64,000 bases of DNA from the NCBI GenBank assembly GCA_963706905.1, contig CAVPNY010000012.1, positions 310,001 to 374,000 of the forward strand, in the 5' to 3' direction. Shown piece by piece: positions 45,347 through 54,092 of the stretch. The notes beneath the pieces are model-generated. The model was given only the letters and a program-made list of their open reading frames with translations. It was not told the origin of the DNA and ran no database searches. The position numbers and the translations under genes are program-made. The stretch comes from CAVPNY01 sp963706905. Lineage in GTDB: Bacteria; Chloroflexota; Anaerolineae; Anaerolineales; UBA4823. How positions within the stretch are numbered: the first letter of the stretch is position 1; each line of letters starts with the position of its first letter.

Positions 45347-45739
45347 CTAGACGGCATTCGCCAGCTTGCGCAGCGCCTTTTCCTGGGCTTTGATGCCGGC
45401 CGCCGTATCGATGAGCCACCCGATTTGCTTGGCGGATAAGGGCTTGCCCTGCACGGCCAGCTTGACGATGCTGTAACGGCTGAAGCGCGGGTGCTCGCTG
45501 AGCGTCTGGATGGCTTTCTGCATGGCCTCGGTCGGCACCACGCCGCTCGCCACCAACGCCTGAGCCTGCTTGCCAGCGCTGGTGCCCTTGACGCCGGTGC
45601 TCTCGGCCGCCCACGCCTCGGCGGTCACGATGCGGATGCGCTGGTCTAGATGCGCCTTGGCGTACTCGCTCACTTCGGCCTGGGTGCCCTGGCTGACAAC
45701 CTTGCCGCTGAGGATGCCGACATAGATACGTGCGTTCAT
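45347..45739 (-). CDS. Hypothetical protein, 130 aa
   Basis: Strong SD (AGGAGGTC) before ATG 45739. An N-terminal beta/alpha part (ARIYVGILSGKVVSQGTQAEV) and a helical C-terminus (AMQKAIQTLSEHPRFSRYSI). Unknown family. It is the last minus-strand gene of the element before the structured GC-rich region. Confidence 0.55.
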   Translation of the reverse strand: MNARIYVGILSGKVVSQGTQAEVSEYAKAHLDQRIRIVTAEAWAAESTGVKGTSAGKQAQALVASGVVPTEAMQKAIQTLSEHPRFSRYSIVKLAVQGKPLSAKQIGWLIDTAAGIKAQEKALRKLANAV

Positions 45740-45945
45740 GGGTTTAGACCTCCTAGTCTATGAAAAGGATTGCATCAATAAAATTGATATTGATGATTAC
45801 TACTAACAGCGAAGCATTAGGAAGAAAAACCGCAGCCCTGTCTGCCTATGCCTCCTGTGGATTGCGGCGACGGCTGGGGCGAGATAAAGCTAGGCGATGG
45901 CGGGCAACGCTAGCCGGCGAGACGGTAGCTGGCGGGCGAGGTGTG

Positions 45946-46200
45946 GGGCTGGGCGCAGCCCGGCTGCTTAAATGCAAAGGCCGGCCCTAGCGGGCGTTCT
46001 TTGCCCGCAGGAGCCGGCCTTGTCCTAGCCAGTAGAATGTTACTCAAGTTAGCTGCCCCCGCCGTGCTCAAGCTGTCGATTACTGCCTATGCCGGCGGGG
46101 GGTGAGCCAGGCTGGGCGCAGCCCGGCTTCTACCAATAAGCGGCCGACCCTAGGCCGGCGTTCTTTGCCGGTCAGGAGGAGGCCGCTGCGTTGCCTGTCA
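45946..46200. repeat. Two related GC-rich hairpin units (possible ncRNA)
   Basis: Unit 1 (about 45946-46030) and unit 2 (about 46107-46195) each have GGGCGCAGCCCGGCT, then a long hairpin with loop GTTCTTT and CCTA/AGGA at the same places in the stem. The stems differ in sequence but stay paired: AAGGCCGGC with GCCGGCCTT and GCGGGC with GCCCGC in unit 1, GCGGCC with GGCCGC and GGCCGGC with GCCGGTC in unit 2. No gene is supported in 45740-46270. Confidence 0.55.
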
Positions 46201-46276
46201 GGAGCCGGCCGGGGGGGAGCCCCAGGCCAGTTGCTGCGCCGCAGAGGAGATTATAAGTCTGGCAGGGGGAGGGGGT

Positions 46277-46347
46277 GGGGGGTTCACTGTCTATATAGCT
46301 AAGTGATGGTCTATACCCATTTTCTCCCCGGAAGCCAAAATCTAGGG
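46277..46347. repeat. 71-bp direct repeat, copy A
   Basis: 67 of 71 positions match copy B at 53534-53604. Its left side is a G-rich tract. The four differences are silent or conservative if the minus strand is read as LDFGFRGENGYRP plus LSYIDSEPP. Confidence 0.85.
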
Positions 46348-46502
46348 GTGGTTTTCGGGGGGGCAGGTCACAGTCACACATCTTGGTGAAACTTTTTAGC
46401 AAACGGATGGAAATATTGGGGGGCATGATCCTGATAAGTAGCGGAGTCCAGGTTGTACATATTCATTCACTCCCCTGATAAGGACATGGATTTCTGAATA
46501 CA

Positions 46503-46531
46503 TAGACACGGAAGCGTACATCATGTATAAT
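46503..46531 (+). promoter_or_regulatory. Promoter of the riboswitch transcript
   Basis: TAGACA (46503-46508), 17-nt spacer, TATAAT (46526-46531), placed directly before the aptamer. Confidence 0.7.
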
Positions 46532-46537
46532 AAAAAT

Positions 46538-46657
46538 ACTCCGATGGGGAGTAGCCGCCCAGTTCTTCGGGATGGACAGTCGTCAAGACGGAAAGAGATT
46601 TCCCGGCTGTCAGAACTAAAGCGCAAGACCATCGCCTTGAATGCGATGGTCTTTTTT
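46538..46657 (+). ncRNA. yybP-ykoY (manganese) riboswitch with terminator
   Basis: The conserved aptamer blocks are present in order: GGGGAGTAGC (46546-46555), GTCGTCAA (46579-46586) and CCGGCTGTC (46603-46611), with AGTTCT/AGAACT and GACAG/CTGTC pairing to close the arms. An intrinsic terminator follows (AAGACCATCGC with GCGATGGTCTT, then T7, to 46657). Such switches turn on metal-export genes when Mn2+ is high. Downstream are a DUF454-like protein and, 3.5 kb further on the same strand, a P-type ATPase. Confidence 0.82.
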
Positions 46658-46692
46658 TATTACGTGGCCTTTATGGGGCATACAAGCTAAGG

Positions 46693-47112
46693 ATGGAACA
46701 CATCATTCGACGTGTTTGGATCTTCGGCGGTGTAGGATCGGATGTGCCGGGTGTACTTTTACCAGTTTTACCTACAACTCCGTTTTTATTGTTGGCAGCT
46801 TATTGTTATTCACGCGGGTCTAAACGATTTTAACGCTGGTTGGTATACCGCTCATTTGTCGGCTGTTACATCCAGAATTACCAATCCGGGTGTGACATAA
46901 CTTTAAAACAGAAAGTGTTGATCCTTATGCTCTTGTGGTTGTCGAGAGGTTCTACAATCAGGTTTGTGGCAACTACGTGGTGGGTGAAAGCTCTTTTGGT
47001 GGTCGTGGCTGTAGGCGGTACCATTCACCTGAGCATGATGAATACCTGGTTGTCCGAATCTCCAGGCGTGGCTGACCCGACAAACTCAATGGAATCAGTT
47101 GAAGTATCCTGA
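46693..47112 (+). CDS. DUF454 (YbaN) family membrane protein, frameshifted
   Basis: From ATG 46693 the frame contains LLPVLPTTPFLLLAAYCYSRGSKRF, split here as VLPTTPFLLLAAYCYSRG plus SKRF, the DUF454 hallmark. It then stops in a TTTT run near 46830. The next frame continues RWLVYRSFVGCYIQNYQSG with two more hydrophobic segments to 47112. The N-terminal helix also looks distorted (GGVGSDVPG), so further errors are possible. First gene behind the manganese riboswitch, hence probably Mn-regulated; the family function is unknown. Confidence 0.68.
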
Positions 47113-47143
47113 CCCTTTTTCAACAGGGCTTGAAGCACATCAA

Positions 47144-47443
47144 ATGATTAATCGGCGTAGCTCTCGACTCTCTTTAGTGGCCCTGATCCTCTGTCTTTGT
47201 TTAGGCAGCCTGGTAATTCTGCCTATGCTTAATGCTGCCGGACTATCCGTACCGGAGATTTCCGGGGTTGACGTCGGGAATTACAACCTGCACGATCAAG
47301 TTGAATTCGACGATGAATTTTTTATAATAACGATTAATGATACAACCATCACGGATCTATTTTTATCAAAACCCAGGCCAATGAATTTGGAATTTCAAAC
47401 AGCTTACTTACCACCTGTTTCCCCCCCTCCCAAATACTCATAA
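47144..47443 (+). CDS. Hypothetical secreted or membrane protein, 99 aa
   Basis: From ATG 47144, a basic start and one hydrophobic segment (LSLVALILCLCLGSLVILP) are followed by a polar, Asp-rich tail ending in Pro-rich VSPPPKYS. Looks like a signal-anchored small protein. Unknown family, in the putative metal island. Confidence 0.45.
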   Translation: MINRRSSRLSLVALILCLCLGSLVILPMLNAAGLSVPEISGVDVGNYNLHDQVEFDDEFFIITINDTTITDLFLSKPRPMNLEFQTAYLPPVSPPPKYS

Positions 47444-47613
47444 ATTAAAAAGTGCCCTCTGCTGGTAGCAGATAACAACCTCCGGCTGTTGTCACATGTT
47501 GCCGCACAAAAATGGTTTTGACCATTTCTATGGGCGATTATTGGACCAACTGGCGATTTAATAAGCCAGCCATTCCTTGTTCGTATGCAGAATTAAAATA
47601 GGAGCTATAAATA

Positions 47614-47951
47614 GAATTCCTGGAAGATCTACTTGACTTTGGAGATCAAAAACGCAAAAAGCGTTGTGGGATTTTTGGACGGGGTGACCATCATGATGAT
47701 CATGACGAGCATCACGACGATGATCATCACGACCATTATCCAGGCAATCATTCCCAGGCATATCCGTCCAACCCGGTTCTGCCATCAACGGGATTGTTCT
47801 GCACGCGTTGTTCCACACAACTTGTCCGAGGAGCAAAATTCTGCTCCCAATGCGGAACACAATAGAGCTAAAAACAAATAACGCCAGTGGCAGCTCAATG
47901 TTGCCTGCCAACGCACTTTTCTGTCCACAATGTGGGTATAAAAATGGTTGA
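47614..47951 (+). CDS. His/Asp-rich zinc-ribbon protein, start unclear
   Basis: The frame 47614-47865 holds a 16-residue run made only of His, Asp and Glu (47689-47736), then a zinc ribbon FCTRCSTQLVRGAKFCSQCG. A shift after 47865 leads to a second half-ribbon FCPQCGYKNG ending at 47951. No ATG opens the frame; AGGAG precedes an ATA codon at 47611, so either a rare start or an error. The His/Asp run suggests metal binding or storage, which suits the neighbouring Mn riboswitch and cation ATPase. Confidence 0.5.
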
Positions 47952-48072
47952 GAGCCGCAGCCTATTAGCATCGAACAACCTGATTTACTGGTGATGACGA
48001 TCACTATTCAAAAAAAATACGCAAACCGTTCTTAGGTGAGTTATTCGACTTCAAATTGCGAAAGGAAGTTTC

Positions 48073-48585
48073 ATGTCAAAGCAAACTGCACAGATTATTC
48101 GCACAGGCCAACTTGAGGGCGTGAAATTGGGTATCAAGAAGATTTACAACGATGGTCTAAAAGAGTCAGTGGTAATTCTAAATCAGGGCACTATGGCTCA
48201 ACCAATGAATGGCTGGATGTTAGCCAGCCTACGAGGCAAGTTGTTCTTCCGATTTCCTGATCACCTGATCATTTTGCCCAGCATGAAGGTTGTCGTTCAC
48301 AGCGGGCAGCAGAAAGAGAGTCAGGTTCGGAGAGGGCTGACAGGCCAGGTTGATTTATTCTGGACGAATGAACAGGTTTGGAACAACCATGGCGATGCGG
48401 CGATTCTGTTCGATGCTGACGGTTTCGAGATTGACCGTTATGCTTATCCACACGAACGAGTTATGGGAAGCAGCGCCGAACACCACAAAATGCTGGTAAA
48501 AAGCTCAGATGGCTACCAGATCATCGACTCACCCATGCATCAGCCAGGTCGAACTATCCGGCATACGAACACATCCACAAGTTAG
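48073..48585 (+). CDS. Lamin-tail domain protein
   Basis: 170 residues forming a single lamin-tail (LTD) immunoglobulin-like domain: ESVVILNQGTMAQPMNGWML, then FFRFPDHLIILPSMKVVVHSG, WTNEQVWNNHGDAAILFDADG and IDRYAY. No signal peptide is seen, so it may be cytoplasmic, unlike most bacterial LTD proteins. Its role is unknown; bacterial LTDs are thought to be binding modules. Confidence 0.75.
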   Translation: MSKQTAQIIRTGQLEGVKLGIKKIYNDGLKESVVILNQGTMAQPMNGWMLASLRGKLFFRFPDHLIILPSMKVVVHSGQQKESQVRRGLTGQVDLFWTNEQVWNNHGDAAILFDADGFEIDRYAYPHERVMGSSAEHHKMLVKSSDGYQIIDSPMHQPGRTIRHTNTSTS

Positions 48586-48594
48586 CTCGCAGCG

Positions 48595-49264
48595 GTGGAG
48601 ATTGCTTTGATTTCAGAAATCGAGAACTGGATTTTGGGGGTACTTCAAACCTTGTTTGATACTTGGGGCTGGCTGGGGGTGGTCGTTATCATGGCTTTCG
48701 AAAATTTCACTGGCATCACCCCCAGTGAGATCGTCCTGGCATTGGCCGGTTGGATGTTGATTTCGGAACACCAGCTACCAGTATCGGTGATCTTTATGGG
48801 TGGGCTCTATGCTGCTTTGGGCAGTGTGTTGGGAGCATCAGGGGCCTATTGGACCGCGCGCCTGGGCGGCCGCCCATTGGTGGACCGGTTGGCTCGCTGG
48901 ACGAGAATCCAACCCGTACATATTACTCGCGCCGAGCAACAATTCCATCGCTGGGGGGCAGGGATTGTACTGGTTGGGCGAGTGATTCCCGGTATCCGCA
49001 CGCTGGTCAGTATCCCTGCCGGATTGGCGCGCATGAACTTCCTGAAGTTCCTGGCTGCCACATTTGTTGGTGCATACGTATGGTGCACACTGTTGATCGG
49101 TGCAGGATACCTGCTAGGGCACGAGTGGCCGATGATCAGCAATTATGTCAAACAAGGTCTCCCTTACTATGTTATTTGCTGGATTGTTGGCGATGGCCGT
49201 GTATCTCCTGCTTTCTCGCAAAGTACTGGCATTGGCTTGGGCAAAGATCCGAAGGAACGATTAG
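48595..49264 (+). CDS. DedA family membrane protein, one frameshift
   Basis: DedA/SNARE-associated membrane protein (lipid scramblase/flippase-related). Seen are ENFTGITPSEIVLALAGW, the GxxxGxxxGY-like GSVLGASGAYWTARLGG, and the conserved FVGRVIPGIRT-like VGRVIPGIRTLVSIPAG. The frame breaks near 49175; after a one-base shift it continues LLAMAVYLLLSRKVLALAWAKI to a stop at 49262-49264, the expected last helix. About 222 residues. Confidence 0.85.
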
Positions 49265-49301
49265 CTATCTCCAGGAAAATTTTGAGGAAAGGAGTTCGCT
49301 T

Positions 49302-49646
49302 ATGAACCAAACTCATTCTTCCGGTTTCCGTTCTCGACGCTGGCGACGATGGATTCCATCCGCTACGGCCGCTGGGGCTGGTGGAACCGCACTGGTGATC
49401 TGGTTTGAGGAATTGATTGTCTTTGCCACAGAATTCATCGGCGTAATTTTCCTACCCATTCTGGCAGGGATTATCTATTTGTTCAATCATCTTGTATTCA
49501 AGTCTGCCATGCCCCGACAGAAGGGACCTGCAAAACACAAAGGACAAACGACCATATCAGTAATCTTCTGCTGCTTCCCGCAGACGCCTGGGAAGATGCC
49601 GCTACCTGTCCAGCAGCTCAAGCCAGATGATGCGGCATCGAACTAA
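49302..49646 (+). CDS. Small membrane protein, 114 aa
   Basis: ATG 49302 with GGAG upstream. Very basic N-terminus (RSRRWRRW), two hydrophobic segments (about 20-65) and a polar tail. Not recognised. It sits between dedA and rnk on the same strand. Confidence 0.5.
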   Translation: MNQTHSSGFRSRRWRRWIPSATAAGAGGTALVIWFEELIVFATEFIGVIFLPILAGIIYLFNHLVFKSAMPRQKGPAKHKGQTTISVIFCCFPQTPGKMPLPVQQLKPDDAASN

Positions 49647-49681
49647 GCGGCGCGGCGAAACGCCAAAGGTAAAGAGAAGCC

Positions 49682-50098
49682 ATGAATAAAAGAACGATTT
49701 ACATTACAGATTTTGACCTGAAACGCCTGAGAGAAATGATCTCGACCTGGCGAAGATCAGATTTTTCCAGAAGAAATGATTTACAGGAACTGGAAGAAGA
49801 ATTGAATCGCGGTCTGCTGGTTGAGCCTCACAATGTACCTGGGGATGTCATCACGATGAACTCCACTGCGTGTTTGATGGATCTCGATACAGGCGAAGAA
49901 TTGGTATACACCCTTGTGTTTCCGATGGATGCCGATATCCAGCAAAACAAGATCTCGGTCCTGGCGCCGATTGGAACAGCCATGTTGGGATACAGCGTAG
50001 GCGACACATTTGAATGGAAGGTTCCAGATGGCATAAGACGATTAAAAGTAAAGGAACTTGTGTATCAACCCGAAGCATCTGGGCATTATCACTTATAG
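49682..50098 (+). CDS. rnk: Rnk/GreA-like transcription elongation factor
   Basis: 138 residues. Short N-terminal part (IYITDFDLKRLREMI) and the C-terminal GreA/GreB-type FKBP-like domain (ELVYTLVFPMDADIQ...NKISVLAPIGTAMLGYSVGD). This is the architecture of Rnk, the nucleoside diphosphate kinase regulator that binds RNA polymerase. Complete, unlike its neighbours. Confidence 0.88.
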   Translation: MNKRTIYITDFDLKRLREMISTWRRSDFSRRNDLQELEEELNRGLLVEPHNVPGDVITMNSTACLMDLDTGEELVYTLVFPMDADIQQNKISVLAPIGTAMLGYSVGDTFEWKVPDGIRRLKVKELVYQPEASGHYHL

Positions 50099-50208
50099 TG
50101 ACCAAATCCAGGAATTGAACTTTTCCTAACAATGGATTGCCTGGTGACCACCTTCCACAGTACGGAGACTTAGGAATCCTTTATCTGTTTAGGTAGGAGC
50201 AAAAAACT

Positions 50209-52907
50209 ATGGAACAAAATAAACCCTGGCATACCCTGACCCGAGACGCGGCCTATGAACTCTTGAGCAGCAGCCCTGATGGGCTAACCAACGCTGAAGC
50301 CTCAAAACGCCTTCTTGAAACAGGCCCCAACGAAATTAAGGCGGCTAAACGCATTTCGGCTTGGGAGATTTTACTGGAGCAGTTCAAAAACGTTCTCGTT
50401 CTGATATTGCTTGGCGCGGCAGCGATTTCGCTATTTTTGGACCACGGTGTCGAAGCGATCGTTATTGCGGTCATCGTATTATTTGCCGTGTTCCTGGGTT
50501 TCATCCAGGAATACCGCGCCGAGCGCGCTATTGAAGCCTTCGGCGGATGGCTGCTCCAACGGCTTCATTATTGCGAGATGGGATTGAAGGAAAAATCCCA
50601 GCGCGCGACCTTGTCCCTGGCGATGTGATCCTCCTGCATACCGGCGATCGGATCCCAGCGGATGCGCGCCTGCTTGAAGCGGTCAATCTTCAGTTGGAGG
50701 AAGCTGCCCTGACGGGCGAATCCGTCCCGGTGGAAAAGCACATCCAACTGCTTTCAGGGGATGATCTACCGGTTGGCGACCGCAAAAACATGGTCTATGC
50801 TGGCACAGCTGTGACATACGGACGGGGAAGGGCTCTGGTGGTTGCCACCGGCATGCAAACCGAGTTCGGGAAAATTGCCCAACTCTTACAAACGGTTGAG
50901 ACCGGCAAGACCCCGCTCCAGCAAAACCTGGACAAAGTTGGCACAGTATTGGCGCGTGCCGCTTTTGTGGTGGTGGCAATTATCGTAGCCCAGGGATTGC
51001 TGCGCGGCCAGCCCTTCATCGATATGTTGATTTTTGGCATTGCCCTGGCAGTTGCGGTCGTGCCCGAAGCCCTGCCGGCCGTGGTCACCATCTCGCTGGC
51101 GATTGGTGTGCAAAAAATGGTCAAGCGCAATGCGCTGATCCGCCGCTTGCCTGCAGTGGAGACGTTGGGCAGCACATCCGTCATTTGCTCGGATAAAACC
51201 GGCACACTTACCAAAGATGAGATGACTGTGCGCAAGATCTATACCGCCGGCGAATTGTTCAATGTGTCGGGTGCAGGGTATGCACCCAGTGGCATGAGTT
51301 TTCACGTCAACGGTGGCACGCCGATCTCGCCAACCCCTGACGCTCAAGTCCAAATGCTGACTGCGGCCGTGCTGGCTTCGGATACACAATTGTTTCAGGA
51401 AGGATGGATCACGGCATGGATGGGAGATCAAAGGAGATCCGACTGAAGGCGCTTTGGTGGTCGCTGCTGCCAAAGCCGGATTACATAAAGATTCCACTCG
51501 ACACAGCATATCCGCGGATCAACGAGATCCCATTTTCGTCAGAAACGAAACGCATGACCACACTGCACCAGACACTCGGAGAGCTGACGGCGTATGCCAA
51601 AGGGTGCGCCAGAAGTGATCCTACAGGCTGTGACTGGCTGATGACGGCTAACGGGGTTCAGACTGCTGGATGAGTGCGGGCGCAGGCAAATCTTATGGCT
51701 GTGGCACGGGACATGGCCGAGGAAGCGCTGCGGGTCCTGGCGATTGCCTCGAAACCCAATGTCACCCTTGAAGACTGCCCAGACCGGAATGACTTTCTTG
51801 GGATTGGCGGGCATGATCGACCCACCACGCCCGGAGGCCAAAAGTGCAATTGCTATTTGCGAACAGGCAGGTATTCGCCCGGTGATGATTACCGGCGACC
51901 ATCCGGTGACAGCGCAGGCAGTGGCGCGTGAATTGGGGTTGCTGCGCAATGGGGGGCGTGTGGTTACTGGCACCGAGTTGGAGGAGATGCCAGATGAACA
52001 GTTGCAGCGCGATGTGGAAGATATTAGCGTTTACGCCCGGGTTTCACCGTCCCATAAACTGCGTGTGGTGACTGCCTGGCAAGCGCATGGTCATATCGTG
52101 GCCATGACCGGTGACGGCGTGAACGATGCCCCAGCGCTCAAGAAAGCTGATATCGGCATTGCGATGGGCATCACCGGCACCGATGTAACCAAAGAAGCTG
52201 CTGCCATGACTCTAACAGACGACAACTTCGCTTCCATTGTGGCAGCAGTGGAAGAAGGGCGCGGCGTATTTGGCAACATCAAGAAATACTTGATGTACCT
52301 GCTTTCATCGAATATTGGCGAGATCGGCCTGATGGCAGGATCAGCACTGTTAGGGCTGCCCTTGCCGCTGACGGCAGTGCAAATCCTATATGTCAACCTG
52401 GCGACCGATGGCCTGCCTGCTTTGGCGCTTTCAGTGGATCCGCCGGAAACCGACCTGATGAAACGCAAGCCCCGTGATCCACGTACCGGTATTTTCACAC
52501 GTCCTGTGGTTACCTTGATGGTTCTTGGTGGGTTGTGGTCAACGCTCATCAACCTTGGTTTATTCATTTGGGCATTGAATTCCGGGCGCAGCCAGGCTGA
52601 GGCAATGACAATGACCTTTGTATCCTTGGTGTTGATCCAGTTCTTCAAAGCTTACAACTTTCGTTCCGACCGGCTCTCAGTCCTGCATAAGCCTTTTGCC
52701 AATAAATGGCTGAACCTTGCTATCCTGTGGGAGGTGGTGTTACTGATTTTGATTATTTACGTGCCCTTCTTACACGATGCGTTTGGCACATATTATTTGC
52801 CATTGGTCGATTGGGTCATCATCTCTGGACTGGCTTTTACGATCGTTCCAGTGCTGGAATTGGCAAAATGGATGGAGCGGAGAGGGTGGTTTGGGAAAAT
52901 GAGTTGA
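50209..52907 (+). CDS. P-type cation-transporting ATPase (P2A-like), many frameshifts
   Basis: The cation-ATPase N-terminal domain (MEQNKPWHTLTRDAAYELL) reads from 50209. TGDRIPADARL and LTGESVPVEK lie in the next frame, with PEALPAVVTISLAIG and the phosphorylation site DKTGTLT near 51192. The nucleotide-binding KGDPTEGALVVAAAKAG, the hinge TGDGVNDAPALKKADIGIAMG and the C-terminal helices follow in further frames. At least five shifts fall between 50560 and 51800. Homology is continuous, so sequence error is likely, though real decay cannot be excluded. PEALP resembles Ca2+/Mn2+ pumps; with the upstream Mn riboswitch, Mn2+ export is a reasonable inference. Confidence 0.85.
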
Positions 52908-53288
52908 TCACCTAGAGTACTGGCTGGCTACATCTACTTGCATGATGTAGCCAGCATCATTTTACGCTCGCTCCTTCGTGCTACAACCCTGGCAGTAATA
53001 TAAAACTGCATTATTGAGATAGATGGCATGGTTGCATCGCATCCTCGGTGATCACTGCGATGATCACTTTCGCCGCCACAAAAATGGATGACATTTTTGT
53101 TCTGATGAAGTTTGACCTGCCCCCCAAAAAAAACTCGTTATTCCAAATCCCCCTGTTGAGTTACCCCACTGATCACTTTATATTCACACCAAGGGGAATT
53201 GCGCCGGACCGGATTATCGTTTACTCTGAGCACACTTCCAAGGTATTGTTGTTCGGTACAGGTTGTCGTTGGAAAGCAGAGGTAGAAG
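52908..53288. other. Intergenic stretch without a supported gene
   Basis: About 380 bp after the ATPase. Contains short frames without SD or homology. An inverted motif CTGGCTACATC...GATGTAGCCAG at about 52921-52951 probably ends the ATPase transcript. Confidence 0.4.
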
Positions 53289-53486
53289 ATGAATATTGGG
53301 ACTGCCTTTCCGCTCGGTGTCCTTTTAGGACATTGGCTGGCGTTCTATTTGATGTGGCACGCAATCAAGGAAATGGCAAGACCACAACCTGTGGAGGATG
53401 ACTATAGGTACCCGCGACATAATTCCAGAGAGGATGTCATTATTATTCCACCCGAAAAGAATGAACACAATGATGATCAGGGATAG
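53289..53486 (+). CDS. Small membrane protein, 65 aa
   Basis: ATG 53289 with AGAGGTAG upstream. One hydrophobic segment (AFPLGVLLGHWLAFYLMW) and a polar tail rich in Asp, Glu and Pro. Unknown. Just inside the right copy of the 71-bp repeat. Confidence 0.4.
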   Translation: MNIGTAFPLGVLLGHWLAFYLMWHAIKEMARPQPVEDDYRYPRHNSREDVIIIPPEKNEHNDDQG

Positions 53487-53533
53487 CGTTATATCTCTGG
53501 TATGTTTTAGAGGAAAAGATTGTGTCAGTAGGA

Positions 53534-53604
53534 GGGGGGTTCACTGTCTATATAGCTAAGAGTAGGTCTATACCCATTTTCCCCCCGGAAGCCAAAATCT
53601 AGGG
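53534..53604. repeat. 71-bp direct repeat, copy B
   Basis: Partner of copy A at 46277-46347, same orientation, 67/71 identical; together they bracket 7.2 kb. Confidence 0.85.
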
Positions 53605-53778
53605 TTTAAGAACCGTTTCTTACAGTATATCTTAGCAAGATTACAAGTCCTGGCAAGTTATGAAGACGGTAGACGTTCAAGGAGGTTAATCCATCTTTCA
53701 GATTCGGCACTCCCCGTTTCTCTTCCATGGGTAGAGCGTGGAGTTTTGGGTTTCCTGAATGCCTAAGGAGAGATGACC

Positions 53779-54092
53779 ATGAACAAGGTAGGGGTCCATT
53801 TGGTAAGAGCAGGTCTGATAGCATCGCTAATCTTGGGAATGACTACGATAGAAGTCATCACCTACGCGGGGGATTGGATGGCAGGAAGAGGCTATGGGAT
53901 CTCTTGCTGAGGTCGTGGGAGTAACCGTGCGGGTCTCGGTTGCCAGTGATGGGACAGCGGGGATATATGGGTCTGGTGATGCGTCCATTTCGGGAGACGG
54001 GTGCTACGTGGCGTTTGCATCTTATGCACACAATCTCGTGGACGGGGACACAAATAATAACATAGATGTGTTTGTGCATGGCCGGCGCGAGT
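53779..54092 (+). pseudogene. TolB-like beta-propeller protein, 5' part, interrupted
   Basis: ATG 53779 starts a signal-like segment (VRAGLIASLILGMTTIEV). After a shift near 53905 the frame holds propeller repeat sequence (RVSVASDGTAGIYGSGDASI, then YVAFASYAHNLVDGDTNNN, DVFVH). It is cut at the left end of the insertion sequence at 54093. The gene continues at 55379 with matching repeat sequence. Confidence 0.7.

Noticed and set aside
24881..46130. GGGCGCAGCCCGGCT shared by the tRNA D-arm region, 24.89 kb (reverse) and 45.95/46.11 kb as attachment-site repeats
   Set aside because: The match is a self-complementary GC palindrome shorter than expected for att sites and does not include the tRNA 3' end; probably coincidence of GC hairpins.
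47633..47881. Plus-strand ORF rich in Met and Ile (82 codons)
   Set aside because: It is the shifted frame of the His/Asp-rich repeat; the other frame has a proper zinc ribbon.
52908..53288. Plus-strand ORF 53048-53401
   Set aside because: No SD or domain and unlikely composition; treated as non-coding.
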